The notes beneath the pieces are model-generated. The model saw only the letters and a program-made list of their open reading frames with translations. It ran no database searches and was not told where the DNA came from. DNA of 64,000 nt from Chryseolinea sp. (lineage in GTDB: Bacteria; Bacteroidota; Bacteroidia; Cytophagales; Cyclobacteriaceae), in contig JAICGJ010000005.1 in NCBI GenBank assembly GCA_025923195.1, forward strand, positions 22,981 to 86,980, given 5' to 3'. Made by a program: the position numbers and the translations under genes. Below are positions 34,477-46,770 of the stretch, in pieces. Within the stretch, counting starts at the first letter, position 1. Each line of letters opens with the position of its first letter.

Positions 34477-34495
34477 AATCCTAGAATGTAACTGA

Positions 34496-34687
34496 ATGGA
34501 TAAGATTAAAACCTATATCGGAGAGTCGTGGGACGAGATCAAGAATAAGGTCACTTGGTCGAAGTATAACGAGTTGCAGGGTAGCGCTATTCTGGTTTTG
34601 GTAGCGTCTGCCATTTTTGCGGTTGTAATAGGTGCGATTGATTGGGTTTTCAAGACCGGTATTGGGTGGTTTTACAGTGAATTTTAA
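34496..34687 (+). CDS. secE: Preprotein translocase subunit SecE
   Basis: A 63-residue single-span SecE: a short amphipathic start (YIGESWDEIKNKVTWSKYNELQGS) and one membrane helix (AILVLVASAIFAVVIGAIDWVF). SecE clamps SecY in the inner-membrane channel. Its stop codon overlaps the start of nusG by one base (TAATG), so the two are coupled. Confidence 0.95.
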   Translation: MDKIKTYIGESWDEIKNKVTWSKYNELQGSAILVLVASAIFAVVIGAIDWVFKTGIGWFYSEF

Positions 34688-35256
34688 TGCAGAAGGTAAT
34701 GGCCGAACTGAAATGGTATGTTCTCAGGGTCGTCAGTGGCCAGGAAAAGAAGGTTAAGTCCTACTTGGAAACTGAGATCGAGCGGTCAAAGCTTACGGAT
34801 TTTATACCCCAAGTTTTGATCCCTTCTGAAAAAGTATATGAAATGAGAAACGGTAAGAAGCGTGTACGTGAGCGCAACTTCTTCCCGGGTTATGTTCTTA
34901 TTTCCGCCGATCTCTCCAATGGAGAGGCTTATCACGCTGTGAATAGTATTCCTGGCGTGATCGGGTTTCTCGGCAACAACGGCACCGGGGCTTCCAAGGA
35001 TCCAGTTCCTCTTCGTCAATCAGAGGTCAACAGGATTCTCGGTAAAGTTGATGAGATTGATGAATTCGAGGAAAAGCTCGATACACCATTTATTAAAGGT
35101 GAGTCTGTCAAAGTAATGGATGGTCCATTCAGCGGATTTACCGGGACTGTTGAGGAGATTTTTGAAGACAAGAAGAAACTCAATGTTATGGTGAAAATTT
35201 TCGGCCGTAACACGCCGGTGGAATTAAGTTATATGCAGGTTGAAAAGCTAGATTAA
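34687..35256 (+). CDS. nusG: Transcription termination/antitermination factor NusG
   Basis: NusG binds RNA polymerase and couples transcription to translation and Rho. The 189-residue protein has the NGN domain ([40 protein letters not shown]) and a C-terminal KOW domain ([22 protein letters not shown]). Translation may start at the ATG overlapping secE (34687) or four codons later at 34699, where [10 protein letters not shown] fits the family better. Confidence 0.97.
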   Translation: MQKVMAELKWYVLRVVSGQEKKVKSYLETEIERSKLTDFIPQVLIPSEKVYEMRNGKKRVRERNFFPGYVLISADLSNGEAYHAVNSIPGVIGFLGNNGTGASKDPVPLRQSEVNRILGKVDEIDEFEEKLDTPFIKGESVKVMDGPFSGFTGTVEEIFEDKKKLNVMVKIFGRNTPVELSYMQVEKLD

Positions 35257-35263
35257 GATAACT

Positions 35264-35707
35264 ATGGCAAAACAAGTAACAGGTTATCTGAAATTACAGG
35301 TAAAAGGGAATCAGGCAAATCCAGCTCCCCCCATAGGTCCTGCGTTGGGTAGCAAAGGTCTCAACATCATGGACTTTTGCAAACAATTTAATGCCCGTAC
35401 GCAGGATAAGCAAGGTCAGGTTTTGCCCGTTTTGATTACTATATATAATGATAAGTCATTTGATTTTGTAATTAAGACACCGCCAGCTGCTGTGTTAATT
35501 TTAGATGCTGCTAAGAAGCAAAAAGGGTCTGCGGAACCAAACCGTACGAAGGTTGGATCAATCACATGGGCTCAAGTCAAGACAATTGCAGAAACAAAAA
35601 TGCCTGATCTGAACGCATTCAAAGTTGAATCAGCGATGAAGATGGTAGCGGGCACTGCAAGAAGTCTAGGTATAACAGTTTCAGGAAATCCCCCTTGGGA
35701 AAAATAA
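35264..35707 (+). CDS. rplK: 50S ribosomal protein L11
   Basis: A 147-residue protein with the L11 signature: [38 protein letters not shown] in the N-terminal domain and [12 protein letters not shown] at the end. L11 forms the GTPase-associated centre with 23S rRNA. It follows nusG by 7 bp. Confidence 0.98.
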   Translation: MAKQVTGYLKLQVKGNQANPAPPIGPALGSKGLNIMDFCKQFNARTQDKQGQVLPVLITIYNDKSFDFVIKTPPAAVLILDAAKKQKGSAEPNRTKVGSITWAQVKTIAETKMPDLNAFKVESAMKMVAGTARSLGITVSGNPPWEK

Positions 35708-35716
35708 TTAAAAGCG

Positions 35717-36415
35717 ATGGCGAAAATTTCTAAGAACAGAAAGACAGTCCTTGCGAAATACAGCCCTGAGAAGGAGTATTCCCTGCAAGATGCATCCAAG
35801 CTATTGAAGGAAATCACCTTTACAAAGTTTGATGCTTCCGTAGATATCGACATTCGTTTGGGTGTCGATCCAAAAAAATCGGATCAAATGGTGAGAGGTG
35901 TAGTTGCATTGCCTCATGGCATTGGTAAGATGGTTCGCGTACTTGTTCTATGCACGCCTGATAAAGTTCAGGAAGCAAAGGATGCAGGGGCGGAGCATGC
36001 AGGTCTGGATGAGTTTATCCAAAAAATTGAAGGTGGATGGACGGACGTGGATGTAATCATCTGTACCCCTACCGTTATGGCGAAGGTTGGTAAACTGGGT
36101 AAAATCCTTGGACCACGTGGCCTTATGCCAAATCCTAAGTCAGGAACTGTTACGCTTGAAGTCGGGAAGGCCGTCAAAGAAGTTAAGGCCGGTAAGATCG
36201 ACTTCAAAATTGATAAACAAGGGATTATTCATTGTAGTGTTGGAAAAGCTTCCTTCTCGGCTGACAAGATCCGGGACAACGCTGCCGAAATGATAAATGT
36301 TGTGGCAAAACTGAAGCCGGCCTCTGCGAAAGGTACCTATTTTCAAAGTATTACCTTGTCGACAACGATGAGCCCTGGTATTGCAATAGATACTAATTCA
36401 GTTGCTGGTGTTTAA
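35717..36415 (+). CDS. rplA: 50S ribosomal protein L1
   Basis: A 232-residue protein with the L1 motifs [30 protein letters not shown] and [22 protein letters not shown]1 forms the ribosomal stalk at the E site and, in other bacteria, represses its own operon. Spacing of 9 bp to rplK indicates one operon. Confidence 0.98.
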   Translation: MAKISKNRKTVLAKYSPEKEYSLQDASKLLKEITFTKFDASVDIDIRLGVDPKKSDQMVRGVVALPHGIGKMVRVLVLCTPDKVQEAKDAGAEHAGLDEFIQKIEGGWTDVDVIICTPTVMAKVGKLGKILGPRGLMPNPKSGTVTLEVGKAVKEVKAGKIDFKIDKQGIIHCSVGKASFSADKIRDNAAEMINVVAKLKPASAKGTYFQSITLSTTMSPGIAIDTNSVAGV

Positions 36416-36426
36416 GAATTAATGAC

Positions 36427-36960
36427 ATGACCAGAGAAGAAAAATCACAGATAATAGACGAGCTTTCAGCCAAGTTTGCTGAAAACACTCACTTCTATAT
36501 TACGGATGCTACCGGCTTTACCGTCGAGCAGGTTAATAATTTCAGGCGGTTGTGCTTCAAGGGCGGCGTTGAATATCGTGTTTATAAGAACACACTTATT
36601 CGCAAGGCACTCGAAAAACGCGAGGGCATTGATTACGCTCCATTGTTCAAGACGTTGCATGGCTTCTCAGGCGTAATGTTCTCTAAGGAAGTTGGTAATG
36701 CGCCGGCAAGGATTATCCAGGAATTTCGCAAGAAACTGGACGGCAAACCGGTCTTGAAAGCTGCTTCTATTGACTCGGACCTATTTATAGGAGATGAGAA
36801 TGTAAAATTGCTCAGCGAGCTCAAATCGAAGAATGAGCTCATTGGAGAAGTTATTTCATTGCTTCAATCACCTGCTAAAAATGTAATCTCTGCGCTTCTG
36901 AGCGGAAAGAATACAATTGCTGGATTGGTTAAAGCGTTGGAAGAACGCGAAACAAAATAA
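36427..36960 (+). CDS. rplJ: 50S ribosomal protein L10
   Basis: A 177-residue L10 that anchors L7/L12 dimers through its C-terminal helix. Motifs: MTREEKSQIIDELSAKFAENTHFYITDATGFTVEQVNNFRR, YRVYKNTLIRKALE, GVMFSKEVGNAPARIIQEF. It lies 11 bp after rplA and 36 bp before rplL. Confidence 0.97.
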   Translation: MTREEKSQIIDELSAKFAENTHFYITDATGFTVEQVNNFRRLCFKGGVEYRVYKNTLIRKALEKREGIDYAPLFKTLHGFSGVMFSKEVGNAPARIIQEFRKKLDGKPVLKAASIDSDLFIGDENVKLLSELKSKNELIGEVISLLQSPAKNVISALLSGKNTIAGLVKALEERETK

Positions 36961-36996
36961 TTATTGAAAAAAGAATTTAATTAAACTTTACTAAAA

Positions 36997-37380
36997 ATGG
37001 CCGACATCAAAGCACTCGGAGATCAACTCGTTGAACTCACTGTTAAAGAGGTAAATGAATTAGCTACCTACCTGAAAGAAACACATGGTATTGAACCAGC
37101 TGCTGCTGCTGTGGTTGCGGGACCCGCCTCAGGTGGTGCAGGCGGTGGTGCTGCCGCTGCTGCTGAAAAAACTAATTTCGATGTAGTATTAAAAGCTCCA
37201 GGCGCTAACAAACTTCAAATTGTGAAGTTAGTGAAAGAACTTACCGGACTTGGCTTGAAGGAAGCTAAAGACCTGGTAGACGGTGCTCCAAAAACTATCA
37301 AGGAAGGCTTACCAAAAGACGAAGCAGAAAATCTTAAAAAACAACTTTCTGAAGCAGGCGCTGAAGTTGAGTTAAAATAA
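36997..37380 (+). CDS. rplL: 50S ribosomal protein L7/L12
   Basis: A 127-residue protein with an N-terminal dimerisation helix, an Ala/Gly-rich hinge ([22 protein letters not shown]) and the C-terminal factor-binding domain ([29 protein letters not shown]). It recruits translation GTPases to the ribosome. An attenuator-like RNA structure lies just downstream, before rpoB. Confidence 0.98.
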   Translation: MADIKALGDQLVELTVKEVNELATYLKETHGIEPAAAAVVAGPASGGAGGGAAAAAEKTNFDVVLKAPGANKLQIVKLVKELTGLGLKEAKDLVDGAPKTIKEGLPKDEAENLKKQLSEAGAEVELK

Positions 37381-37403
37381 CCTTCTGAATGACGAAGGGC
37401 TCC

Positions 37404-37466
37404 GTCTAACAATATTCGGTTAGACCCCGTAGCTGTTCCGGTTGGCATCGGACGCAGCGGGGTCTA
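37404..37466 (+). promoter_or_regulatory. Attenuator-like alternative hairpins between rplL and rpoB
   Basis: Stem A pairs GTCTAAC (37404-37410) with GTTAGAC (37419-37425). Stem B pairs TAGACCCCG (37421-37429) with CGGGGTCTA (37458-37466), with an inner TCCG/CGGA helix. The stems share bases 37421-37425, so they exclude each other. No strong T tract follows (TTGCTATTT). In E. coli the same junction carries an attenuator and a processing site, so a comparable role is plausible here. Confidence 0.65.
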
Positions 37467-37542
37467 TTGCTATTTGTACCCTGCAATTAATTTTTCACTT
37501 GTTCTCCGTCTAGGATCTTAGAACTTTAAACGTTAAAACACC

Positions 37543-40500
37543 TTGGCAAAGAAGACTATAAACGGTAGAATCGATTTCTCTCAAAGCGAGAGAGTCCTTG
37601 ACTATCCTGATTTTCTGGATCTTCAACTCCAGTCTTTCAAAGATTTTTTACAAATCGAAACACCAGCCGAAAAAAGGCAGAATGAAGGTCTTTATAAGGT
37701 TTTTGCTGAAAACTTTCCCATCAGCGATTCCCGTGAAAACTTTGTGCTGGAATTCGTGGACTATACCATTGATCCTCCTAAGTACAACGTCGATGAGTGT
37801 ATCGACCGCGGATTGACATTCTCTGTCCCGTTAAAGGCAAAGCTCAGGCTCACCTGCAACGACGAGGATAACGAAGACTTCCAAACCATTGAACAGGAGG
37901 TTTTCCTCGGCAATATCCCCTACATGACAGAGAAAGGTTCGTTCGTGATCAATGGCGCAGAACGGGTAATCGTTTCACAATTGCATCGCTCGCCAGGAGT
38001 GTTCTTCGCGATGAGCAAACACACGAATGGTACGAAACTGTATTCGGCACGTATCATTCCGTTCAAAGGCTCATGGATTGAATTCGCTACTGATGTGAAT
38101 GCGGTAATGTATGCTTATATCGACCGGAAGAAGAAATTCCCTGTAACGACCTTGTTACGCGCAATCGGTTATGGCTCAGATAAAGATATCCTCGACCTGT
38201 TTGGCCTGTCTGAAGAAGTTGAGGCTACCAAGAGCACACTAAAGAAAGTTGTAGACCGGAAACTTGCCGCTCGGGTTCTGAAGACCTGGACCGAAGACTT
38301 CGTAGATGAGGATACCGGCGAAGTAGTTTCTATAGACCGAAACGAAGTGTTGCTGGAACGTGATCATACAATCACATCAGAAGATGTCGAAGTGATCCTG
38401 GATTCCGGAGTGAAATCCATTATCCTGCATCGGGATGATATTAACATTGCCGATTATCATATCATATTCAATACGCTGGCAAAAGATACCTCAAATTCCG
38501 AAAAGGAGGCCGTTGAGTATATCTACCGACAACTCAGAAATACAGAGGCCCCTGATGAACAAACGGCGCGTGATATTATCCAAAGCCTTTTCTTTAGTGA
38601 AAAACGCTATGACCTTGGAGAGGTTGGCCGCTATAGAATAAACAAGAAGCTTGGCCTTGACCTTAGCTTCGACCATCGTGTGCTAACAAAGGATGACATT
38701 ATCCTGATCGTAAAATATCTGATTGGACTGATCAACTCGAAGGCAGTTGTAGATGATATCGACCACCTGAGCAATAGAAGAGTCAGAACAGTAGGCGAAC
38801 AGTTGTATTCGCAATTTGGTGTCGGGTTAGCCCGTATGGCCAGAACTATCAAAGAGAGAATGAACGTACGGGATAATGAAGAATTTAAACCCGTTGATTT
38901 GATCAACGCGCGTACACTTTCTTCGGTTATCAATTCCTTCTTCGGAACCAATCAGCTCTCGCAGTTTATGGACCAAACGAATCCATTGGCGGAGATCACT
39001 CATAAAAGAAGGATGTCGGCACTCGGGCCCGGGGGTTTATCCCGTGAGCGCGCGGGCTTCGAAGTACGTGACGTTCATTATACTCACTATGGTCGTCTTT
39101 GTACCATTGAAACACCTGAGGGTCCTAACATCGGATTGATTTCTTCACTCTGTGTTCACGCCAAAGTGAATAAGATGGGATTCATAGAAACGCCTTACCG
39201 CAGAGTTGAAAATGGCAAAGTGAAAACGAAGGATCAGGTAATATTCCTTACGGCCGAAGAAGAAGATACACATTACATAGCACAGGCAAAAGTTGCTTTA
39301 AAACCGAGCGGCGAATTCGTGGACGAAAAGATCAAAGCCCGTTTTGAAGGAGACTTCCCCGTGATAGAACCGAAGGATCTTAAATACATGGACATTGCTC
39401 CCAACCAGATCGTTTCGGTTGCTGCATCCATGATTCCATTCCTCGAACATGACGATGCAAACCGCGCCCTAATGGGATCCAACATGCAGCGTCAGGCTGT
39501 ACCACTGATCAGGCCTGAAGCTCCGATCGTAGGCACCGGTCTTGAAGGCCGAGTCGCACTTGATTCGCGAGCGCTAATTCTCGCTGAAGGCAATGGTACT
39601 GTTGAGTTCGTTGACGCTAAGAAGATCACCATTAAATACGAGGTGTCTGAAGAGCAACAGCTGACAAGCTTTGAAGATGAGTTCAGAACCTATAACCTGA
39701 TCAAGTTCAGAAGAACCAATCAGGATACTTGCATCAACCTTACGCCGCTTGTTATGAAGGGCGACAAGGTTGTGAAAGGCCAACCGTTGTGCCAGGGTTA
39801 TGCAACAGAAAACGGAGAACTTGCGCTTGGACGCAACTTGCTGGTCGCATACATGCCATGGCAGGGATACAACTTCGAGGACGCAATCGTAATTTCTGAG
39901 CGCGTAGTCCGCGACGATGTTTATACTTCCATTCACATTGAAGAGTTTGAACTGGAAGTCCGCGATACAAAACGCGGCGAAGAAGAGTTGACTTCTGAAA
40001 TTCCGAATGTAAGCGAAGAAGCTGTTAAGCACCTTGATGAAAACGGTATCATCCGTATCGGCGCCGAAGTGAGGGAGGGCGATATCCTGATCGGCAAGAT
40101 CACGCCTAAGGGAGAGACTGATCCGACGCCAGAAGAAAAATTGCTCAGAGCAATCTTTGGTGATAAGGCAGGCGACGTGAAGGATGCATCTTTAAAGGCA
40201 CCTCCATCATTAAAAGGCGTTGTTATAGAGACTAAGCTGTTCTCACGTCCTAAGCGGGACAAAGATATCCGTACCAAGTCGAAGAAGGAGTTGGATGCAC
40301 TGAAAAACAAGTACAGCAAACAACTTACAGATCTTCGTGAGGAAATGATCAAGAAGCTTACTCATTTGCTGAATGGCAAAACAAGCAGTGGCGTGAAGCA
40401 CAAATTCGGTGATGAGCTTATCACGAAAGGTGTTAAGATTTCGTCGAAGGTTATTGAGAACAATCTCTTCCCGGATAAGAACATTTATCGCGACGAAAGC

Positions 40501-41415
40501 AATTACAACGTACCGGAAGAAGTAAATCTTATTGCTGACGTCAGCCTGGAGAACTGGACCACCGACGACCATACGAATGACCTGGTAAGTCAGACCGTGA
40601 AAAATTACTTGCTGAAGCGTAATACGATCGCCGGTGAATTTAAGCGCGAACGATTTACCCTTGAAGTTGGCGATGAGTTACCCACTGGTATCGTGCAGCT
40701 TGCGAAAGTGTATGTTGCCAAAAAGCGCAAATTAAAGGTTGGTGATAAGATGGCTGGACGACATGGAAACAAAGGCGTCGTTGCCAGAATTGTCCGTGAG
40801 GAAGATATGCCATTCCTGGAAGATGGAACACCTGTTGATATTTGCCTCAACCCGCTGGGCGTTCCCTCGCGTATGAACCTGGGGCAGATTTATGAAACAG
40901 TTCTTGCATGGGCAGGACACAAACTGCGGAGAAAATATGCAACTCCCATATTCGATGGCGCATCGCTGGATGAAGTGCAAAAAGAACTTGCTGAAGCTGG
41001 TTTGCCAGCCTATGGTAGAACTTATCTGTACGACGGACTGACAGGAGAAAAGTTCGATCAGCCAGTTACTGTAGGAATGGCCTACATGTTGAAACTGGGT
41101 CACCTCGTGGACGATAAAATGCACGCTCGCTCCATCGGACCATACTCGCTCATTACACAACAACCTCTTGGCGGCAAAGCTCAGTTTGGTGGACAGCGTT
41201 TCGGCGAAATGGAGGTTTGGGCAATCGAAGCATTCGGCGCTTCGCATATTTTGCAAGAAATCTTAACGATCAAATCCGACGACGTTATTGGCCGGGCGAA
41301 AGCTTATGAAGCCATTGTGAAAGGCGAGAACATGAGAAAGCCAAATATTCCAGAATCGTTCAACGTTTTGGTGCACGAGCTTAGGGGCTTGGCATTGGAA
41401 ATCACCATGGACTAG
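37543..41415 (+). CDS. rpoB: DNA-directed RNA polymerase subunit beta
   Basis: The 1290-residue beta subunit of core RNA polymerase. The start is TTG ([14 protein letters not shown]), 5 bases after a Shine-Dalgarno-free AT-rich stretch, and no better ATG lies upstream. Hallmarks: the rifampicin region ([47 protein letters not shown]), [53 protein letters not shown] and [20 protein letters not shown]. The rifampicin pocket residues look wild type. It continues into rpoC. Confidence 0.98.
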   Translation: MAKKTINGRIDFSQSERVLDYPDFLDLQLQSFKDFLQIETPAEKRQNEGLYKVFAENFPISDSRENFVLEFVDYTIDPPKYNVDECIDRGLTFSVPLKAKLRLTCNDEDNEDFQTIEQEVFLGNIPYMTEKGSFVINGAERVIVSQLHRSPGVFFAMSKHTNGTKLYSARIIPFKGSWIEFATDVNAVMYAYIDRKKKFPVTTLLRAIGYGSDKDILDLFGLSEEVEATKSTLKKVVDRKLAARVLKTWTEDFVDEDTGEVVSIDRNEVLLERDHTITSEDVEVILDSGVKSIILHRDDINIADYHIIFNTLAKDTSNSEKEAVEYIYRQLRNTEAPDEQTARDIIQSLFFSEKRYDLGEVGRYRINKKLGLDLSFDHRVLTKDDIILIVKYLIGLINSKAVVDDIDHLSNRRVRTVGEQLYSQFGVGLARMARTIKERMNVRDNEEFKPVDLINARTLSSVINSFFGTNQLSQFMDQTNPLAEITHKRRMSALGPGGLSRERAGFEVRDVHYTHYGRLCTIETPEGPNIGLISSLCVHAKVNKMGFIETPYRRVENGKVKTKDQVIFLTAEEEDTHYIAQAKVALKPSGEFVDEKIKARFEGDFPVIEPKDLKYMDIAPNQIVSVAASMIPFLEHDDANRALMGSNMQRQAVPLIRPEAPIVGTGLEGRVALDSRALILAEGNGTVEFVDAKKITIKYEVSEEQQLTSFEDEFRTYNLIKFRRTNQDTCINLTPLVMKGDKVVKGQPLCQGYATENGELALGRNLLVAYMPWQGYNFEDAIVISERVVRDDVYTSIHIEEFELEVRDTKRGEEELTSEIPNVSEEAVKHLDENGIIRIGAEVREGDILIGKITPKGETDPTPEEKLLRAIFGDKAGDVKDASLKAPPSLKGVVIETKLFSRPKRDKDIRTKSKKELDALKNKYSKQLTDLREEMIKKLTHLLNGKTSSGVKHKFGDELITKGVKISSKVIENNLFPDKNIYRDESNYNVPEEVNLIADVSLENWTTDDHTNDLVSQTVKNYLLKRNTIAGEFKRERFTLEVGDELPTGIVQLAKVYVAKKRKLKVGDKMAGRHGNKGVVARIVREEDMPFLEDGTPVDICLNPLGVPSRMNLGQIYETVLAWAGHKLRRKYATPIFDGASLDEVQKELAEAGLPAYGRTYLYDGLTGEKFDQPVTVGMAYMLKLGHLVDDKMHARSIGPYSLITQQPLGGKAQFGGQRFGEMEVWAIEAFGASHILQEILTIKSDDVIGRAKAYEAIVKGENMRKPNIPESFNVLVHELRGLALEITMD

Positions 41416-41463
41416 TGGTTAAGACAACATTAAACTTTAACCTTTAAACTGAAAACTTAAAAT

Positions 41464-44400
41464 ATGTCTTTCAGAAAAAATAAAAAGATCAACAGCGACT
41501 TCTCTAAAATCACCATCAGTCTGGCTTCTCCGGAATCCATTCTGGAGAGTTCACATGGTGAAGTAACGCAACCCGAAACGATCAACTACAGGACGTATAA
41601 ACCTGAGATGGGTGGATTGTTTTGCGAGCGGATTTTTGGTCCGGTAAAGGATTGGGAATGTCATTGTGGAAAGTATAAACGGATCCGTTATAAGGGAATC
41701 ATCTGTGATCGCTGCGGTGTTGAGGTTACGGAGAAAAAAGTGCGTCGTGAGCGCATGGGACACATTGAGCTAGTCGTACCCGTTGCACACATCTGGTATT
41801 TCCGTTCTCTGCCTAACAAGATCGGATATTTGCTTGGACTGGCAACGAAAAAGCTGGATCAAATCATTTATTATGAGCGTTATGTCGTGATTCAACCCGG
41901 GATCAAGGAAGAGGATGGCGTTAAAAGGCTGGACTTCCTCACGGAAGAAGAGTACCTGGATATCATCGATAAACTTCCGCGGGAAAATCAACTTTTGGAC
42001 GACAATGATCCAAAGAAATTCATTGCAAAGATGGGAGCCGACGCCTTGGAAATGTTACTGGGCAGAACTCAGCTGGATCAGTTGTCATATGACCTTAGAC
42101 ACCAGGCGGCAACCGACACATCACAACAACGTAAGGCAGAGGCATTAAAACGCCTCAAAGTTGTAGAGGCATTCCGCGACGCAAGAACCCGTATTGAAAA
42201 TAAGCCAGAATGGATGGTGATCAAAATGGTCCCTGTTATTCCGCCTGAGCTGCGTCCACTGGTACCGTTGGATGGTGGCCGTTTTGCCACGTCCGATTTA
42301 AATGATTTATACAGACGTGTTATTATTCGTAATAACCGTCTTAAGAGACTAATTGACATCAAAGCTCCTGAAGTTATTCTTCGTAACGAAAAGCGGATGC
42401 TCCAGGAGGCGGTTGATTCATTATTTGATAACTCAAGAAAGGTAAATGCAGTCCGGTCTGACGGAAACCGCGCCCTGAAATCCCTGAGCGATATGCTAAA
42501 GGGTAAACAAGGGCGGTTCCGTCAAAACTTGCTGGGTAAACGTGTTGATTATTCCGGGCGATCTGTAATTGTGGTAGGCCCCGAGTTGAAACTTCATGAG
42601 TGCGGTCTTCCAAAAGATATGGCTGCTGAACTGTTCAAACCATTCATTATCCGCAAGCTGATAGAAAGAGGAATTGTTAAGACTGTCAAGTCAGCGAAGA
42701 AAATTGTTGACAGGAAGGATCCCGTGATCTGGGATATCCTGGAAAATGTATTGAAAGGACACCCTGTTCTTTTGAACCGTGCACCAACGCTTCACAGATT
42801 AGGGATACAAGCTTTCCAGCCAAAGCTGATCGAAGGAAAAGCAATTCAGCTGCATCCGTTGGTATGTACTGCATTTAACGCGGACTTTGATGGAGACCAG
42901 ATGGCAGTGCATGTGCCCCTTGGGCAGGAGGCAATTCTTGAAGCATCCATGCTGATGCTTTCATCCCATAACATATTGAATCCTGCTAACGGTGCCCCTA
43001 TTACAGTCCCTTCCCAGGACATGGTGCTGGGTCTTTATTATCTCACAAAAGGCAGAAAAGGAACTAGTGATCACCCGATAAAGGGCGAAGGCAAGAAATA
43101 TTTCTCTGCAGAGGAAGTTATTGTTGCTTTTAACGAAGGAAAACTTTCAAAGCACGCGCATGTAAAAGTGCGTGCCAAGGTAAGAGATAAAAAAACAGGT
43201 GAGTTAACTTCCAAGACGATCGAAACGGTAGCTGGCCGTGTTATCTTTAATCAATATGTGCCTGAGGAAGTTGGCTTTGTGGATGAACTGCTGACGAAGA
43301 AAAAGCTTCAGACGATAATTGCCGAAGTATTCAAAGCCGCAGGTCAGTCCAAGGCTGCCAAGTTCCTCGATGATATCAAGGAGCTCGGATTCCAAATGGC
43401 CTACAAGGGCGGTTTGTCTATGGGCTTGAATGATGTTAAGGTCCCTGACGAAAAGCAGAAGCTTGTCGCCAATGCGCAAGAGGAAGTTGATGGTGTGTGG
43501 AGCAACTACATGATGGGCTTGATTACAGACAATGAGCGCTACAACCAGGTTATCGATATCTGGACCCGTACAAACACATTGTTGACGAATACATTGATGC
43601 GGCAGCTGGAGGAAGACCAACAAGGTTTTAACTCAATCTATATGATGATGCACTCCGGAGCTCGAGGTTCCAGAGAGCAGATCCGTCAGTTAGGAGGCAT
43701 GCGTGGTCTGATGGCCAAGCCACAGAAGAATCTTGCAGGATCCGTAGGTTCAATTATTGAAAACCCAATCCTTTCCAACTTTAAAGAAGGTTTGGATGTG
43801 TTGGAATACTTCATCTCGACCCACGGTGCTCGTAAGGGTCTTGCCGACACAGCCCTTAAGACGGCTGACGCAGGATACTTAACGCGGAGGCTAGTTGACG
43901 TTGCTCAGGATTTAGTGATCACAGAAGAGGACTGCGGCACTTTACGAGGCTTAAAGGTAACTGCTCTAAAGGATAATGAAGACATCGTCGAACCTTTGTC
44001 TGAACGCATTGTCGGCCGCGTCACAGTGCATGCTATTTATGATCCACTTTCGGAAGAATTGATCTGCGAAGCTAACCAGGAAATAACAGATGAATTAGCG
44101 AAACGCATCGAGGATACCAACATCGAAGAAGTTGAGATCAGATCGCTGCTTACATGCGAGTCACGTGTTGGTGGTTGTGCCAAATGCTATGGCAGGAACC
44201 TGGCAACAGGAAAAATGGTACAATCAGGCGAAGCAGTCGGCGTGATCGCGGCGCAATCTATTGGCGAACCGGGTACGCAGCTTACCCTTCGCACGTTCCA
44301 CGTGGGTGGTACTGCATCGAATATCGCCGTTGAAGCAAATATCAAGGCGAAGTTCAGCGGCGTGCTGGAATTTGAAGGCATCCGCGTTATAGATACCACT

Positions 44401-45774
44401 GACCGCGATGGCAAATCCGTGCGTGTTGTAATGGGTCGCACAGGCGAGATCAGAATTCTTGATAAGGAAAGAAATCGTGTGCTGATTACCAATCACGTAC
44501 CGTATGGTGCCTTCGTTCAGGTCGAAGACGGTCAAAAGGTAGAAAAGGGCGATGAATTGTGTAATTGGGATCCGTACAATGCGGTCATACTCTCCGAGTT
44601 TGACGGTAGCATAGAATATGAGGCCATCATTGAAGGGGTTACTTACAAGGAGGAATCTGATGAGCAAACTGGTCACCGTGAAAAAGTAATTACAGATACA
44701 CGCGACAAGACTAAGAATCCTTCAATCATTGTGAAAGGAAAGACTGATACTAAAGGATACAACATTCCTGTCGGCGCCCACTTGGCCGTAGAAGAGGGTG
44801 AGAAGATCAAAGCAGGCCAGGTAATGGCGAAGATACCTCGGACCATGGGTAAATCGCGAGATATTACCGGCGGTCTTCCGAGAGTTACTGAGTTATTTGA
44901 GGCGCGTAACCCATCCAATCCAGCAGTAGTAAGTGAGATTGACGGTGTTGTTACTTACGGCGGTATAAAGAGAGGTAATCGCGAAATATTTATCGAATCA
45001 CGTGACGGTGTTCAGAAACGTTATTTGGTACCGCTGTCAAAACACATACTTGTTCAGGACAACGACTTTGTGAAAGCCGGTCAACCGCTGTCTGATGGAT
45101 CGATCACTCCATCGGATATCCTTTCCATCAAGGGACCTACAGCTGTACAGGAATACTTGGTAAATGAAATTCAGGAAGTATACAGGTTGCAAGGGGTAAA
45201 GATCAACGATAAGCATATCGAAGCAATTGTAAGTCAGATGATGCAGAAAGTTGAAATTATTGATCCGGGGGACACGAGCTTCCTTACCAACGAATATGTA
45301 GACAAGCTTCAGTTCAGAGAGGATAATGATGCGATGCTCGATAAGAAGGTCGTGGTTGAATCGGGAGACTCTCAGGTATTAAAGCCCGGGCAGATCATAA
45401 ATGCTCGTGAGTTGAGGGATGAAAATTCTGCTTTGCGCAGGAGGGATCAAAAACTCGTTGAAGTGCGTGATGCTATGCCGGCGGTTTCAAGACCGACGCT
45501 TCAAGGTATAACCCAGGCGTCGTTGAAAACTGAAAGCTGGCTGTCAGCCGCATCCTTCCAGGAAACAACAAAGGTGCTCAGCGAGGCTGCCATTCGTGGT
45601 AAGACTGACTGGTTGATGGGTCTGAAAGAAAACGTAATCGTAGGTCACTTGATCCCTGCAGGAACTGGTCAGCGTAAATACAATGACCTGATTGTTACCC
45701 ACAAGGATGAGTACGATGCGATGATGACCTCGAAAGAGAGAACTCGCGACCGGGAGAAAGAGCTCCAGGATTAA
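41464..45774 (+). CDS. rpoC: DNA-directed RNA polymerase subunit beta-prime
   Basis: The 1436-residue catalytic subunit. It shows the N-terminal zinc site ([21 protein letters not shown]), the active-site magnesium loop [12 protein letters not shown], the bridge-helix/trigger-loop region ([28 protein letters not shown]) and the second zinc site ([17 protein letters not shown]). It starts 48 bp after rpoB and ends 20 bp before a strong terminator, which closes the rpo operon. Confidence 0.98.
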   Translation: MSFRKNKKINSDFSKITISLASPESILESSHGEVTQPETINYRTYKPEMGGLFCERIFGPVKDWECHCGKYKRIRYKGIICDRCGVEVTEKKVRRERMGHIELVVPVAHIWYFRSLPNKIGYLLGLATKKLDQIIYYERYVVIQPGIKEEDGVKRLDFLTEEEYLDIIDKLPRENQLLDDNDPKKFIAKMGADALEMLLGRTQLDQLSYDLRHQAATDTSQQRKAEALKRLKVVEAFRDARTRIENKPEWMVIKMVPVIPPELRPLVPLDGGRFATSDLNDLYRRVIIRNNRLKRLIDIKAPEVILRNEKRMLQEAVDSLFDNSRKVNAVRSDGNRALKSLSDMLKGKQGRFRQNLLGKRVDYSGRSVIVVGPELKLHECGLPKDMAAELFKPFIIRKLIERGIVKTVKSAKKIVDRKDPVIWDILENVLKGHPVLLNRAPTLHRLGIQAFQPKLIEGKAIQLHPLVCTAFNADFDGDQMAVHVPLGQEAILEASMLMLSSHNILNPANGAPITVPSQDMVLGLYYLTKGRKGTSDHPIKGEGKKYFSAEEVIVAFNEGKLSKHAHVKVRAKVRDKKTGELTSKTIETVAGRVIFNQYVPEEVGFVDELLTKKKLQTIIAEVFKAAGQSKAAKFLDDIKELGFQMAYKGGLSMGLNDVKVPDEKQKLVANAQEEVDGVWSNYMMGLITDNERYNQVIDIWTRTNTLLTNTLMRQLEEDQQGFNSIYMMMHSGARGSREQIRQLGGMRGLMAKPQKNLAGSVGSIIENPILSNFKEGLDVLEYFISTHGARKGLADTALKTADAGYLTRRLVDVAQDLVITEEDCGTLRGLKVTALKDNEDIVEPLSERIVGRVTVHAIYDPLSEELICEANQEITDELAKRIEDTNIEEVEIRSLLTCESRVGGCAKCYGRNLATGKMVQSGEAVGVIAAQSIGEPGTQLTLRTFHVGGTASNIAVEANIKAKFSGVLEFEGIRVIDTTDRDGKSVRVVMGRTGEIRILDKERNRVLITNHVPYGAFVQVEDGQKVEKGDELCNWDPYNAVILSEFDGSIEYEAIIEGVTYKEESDEQTGHREKVITDTRDKTKNPSIIVKGKTDTKGYNIPVGAHLAVEEGEKIKAGQVMAKIPRTMGKSRDITGGLPRVTELFEARNPSNPAVVSEIDGVVTYGGIKRGNREIFIESRDGVQKRYLVPLSKHILVQDNDFVKAGQPLSDGSITPSDILSIKGPTAVQEYLVNEIQEVYRLQGVKINDKHIEAIVSQMMQKVEIIDPGDTSFLTNEYVDKLQFREDNDAMLDKKVVVESGDSQVLKPGQIINARELRDENSALRRRDQKLVEVRDAMPAVSRPTLQGITQASLKTESWLSAASFQETTKVLSEAAIRGKTDWLMGLKENVIVGHLIPAGTGQRKYNDLIVTHKDEYDAMMTSKERTRDREKELQD

Positions 45775-45794
45775 GAAAATACATTTGAAAGTAC

Positions 45795-45826
45795 TGGGTT
45801 GACCCTTCATGGGTCAACCCATTTTT
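45795..45826 (+). terminator. Terminator after rpoC
   Basis: An 11-bp perfect stem TGGGTTGACCC / GGGTCAACCCA with loop TTCAT and a TTTTT tail. Confidence 0.92.
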
Positions 45827-45836
45827 ATAATAAGCC

Positions 45837-46169
45837 ATGGCAGACGACAACAAAAACAAGCAGGGCCCACCGCAAAATCAAATCAATATTGAGCTGTCTG
45901 AGGAAATCGCCGAAGGTATCTACTCTAATCTGGCTATGATTGCTCACTCCAATAGTGAATTTGTCATTGATTTTATCAGATTGATGCCGGGGGTTCCAAA
46001 GGCGAAGGTTAAGTCTAGGATAGTGATTACGCCGGAGCATGCCAAACGCTTCTTATTTGCTCTGAAGGATAACATAGAAAAATACGAAAACAGTTTTGGT
46101 GCAATTAAGCGTACTGACGATATGCCTAAGTTCCCTATGAATTTTGGCGGAACCGTTGGCGAGGCTTAG
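45837..46169 (+). CDS. DUF3467 protein
   Basis: A 110-residue protein of the DUF3467 family: NQINIELSEEIAEGIYSNLAMIAHSNSEFVIDFIRLMPGVPKAKVKSRIVITPEHAKRF. It lies immediately after rpoC in many Bacteroidota, as here, which suggests a link with transcription, but its function is unknown. The rpoC terminator lies only 11 bp ahead of its ATG, so expression depends on readthrough or on a promoter inside rpoC. Confidence 0.9.
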   Translation: MADDNKNKQGPPQNQINIELSEEIAEGIYSNLAMIAHSNSEFVIDFIRLMPGVPKAKVKSRIVITPEHAKRFLFALKDNIEKYENSFGAIKRTDDMPKFPMNFGGTVGEA

Positions 46170-46233
46170 ACCTTCCAAAAGTTTAGGAGCTCTCATTAGG
46201 CTGCATATTTCTGATCTTCAACTTTTGGAAGGT
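46170..46233 (+). repeat. Long-stem inverted repeat after DUF3467
   Basis: A 14-bp perfect inverted repeat (ACCTTCCAAAAGTT / AACTTTTGGAAGGT) around a 36-nt loop, directly overlapping the DUF3467 stop codon. No T tract follows, so it is either a Rho-type stop, an RNA-stability stem or a dispersed repeat. Confidence 0.6.
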
Positions 46234-46273
46234 GGAAGCCGCTTCAAAGGGTGCAAATTCTTGGGAAAAGGTT

Positions 46274-46303
46274 TTGCATCCTTTGTTACTTATGATACCT
46301 TTG
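46274..46303 (+). promoter_or_regulatory. Promoter of the rpsL-rpsG-fusA-rpsJ operon
   Basis: TTG (46274-46276), 19 bp, then TACCTTTG (46296-46303). This is one of the best promoter matches in the window and lies 38 bp upstream of the rpsL ATG. Confidence 0.7.
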
Positions 46304-46341
46304 CAATCCTAATTTTGAAAGGTTAAAAAAGTTAAACATAA

Positions 46342-46758
46342 ATGCCTACCATTCAACAACTTGTAAGAAAAGGAAGAGTGAAATTGACCTTTAAGTCAAA
46401 ATCGCCAGCCTTGGATTCCTGCCCGCAACGCAGGGGCGTTTGTACACGCGTGTACACTACGACGCCTAAAAAGCCCAACTCCGCTATGCGTAAAGTCGCC
46501 CGTGTCCGGTTAACCAACGGCAAAGAGGTGAACGCGTATATCCCGGGTGAAGGGCACAATTTGCAAGAACACTCCATCGTGTTGATAAGAGGTGGTAGGG
46601 TGAAAGACCTTCCTGGTGTGCGTTATCATATCATTCGCGGTGCGCTTGACACTGCCGGTGTCAATGGCCGTAAGCAAAGCCGTTCAAAATATGGCGCTAA
46701 GAGACCAAAGGCAGGCGCGGCAGCAGCACCCGCAAAGGCTGCTCCTAAGAAAAAATAA
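46342..46758 (+). CDS. rpsL: 30S ribosomal protein S12
   Basis: A 138-residue S12 with the decoding-site motifs [21 protein letters not shown] and [21 protein letters not shown]. The Lys residues associated with streptomycin sensitivity are present (PKKPNS). A C-terminal Ala/Lys/Pro-rich tail ([14 protein letters not shown]) extends beyond the E. coli protein, as is common in Bacteroidota. Confidence 0.98.
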   Translation: MPTIQQLVRKGRVKLTFKSKSPALDSCPQRRGVCTRVYTTTPKKPNSAMRKVARVRLTNGKEVNAYIPGEGHNLQEHSIVLIRGGRVKDLPGVRYHIIRGALDTAGVNGRKQSRSKYGAKRPKAGAAAAPAKAAPKKK

Positions 46759-46770
46759 TGTCCAGATGCG

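Noticed and set aside
41551-45810. Several minus-strand ORFs opposite rpoC
   Set aside because: All are shadows of the conserved rpoC frame.
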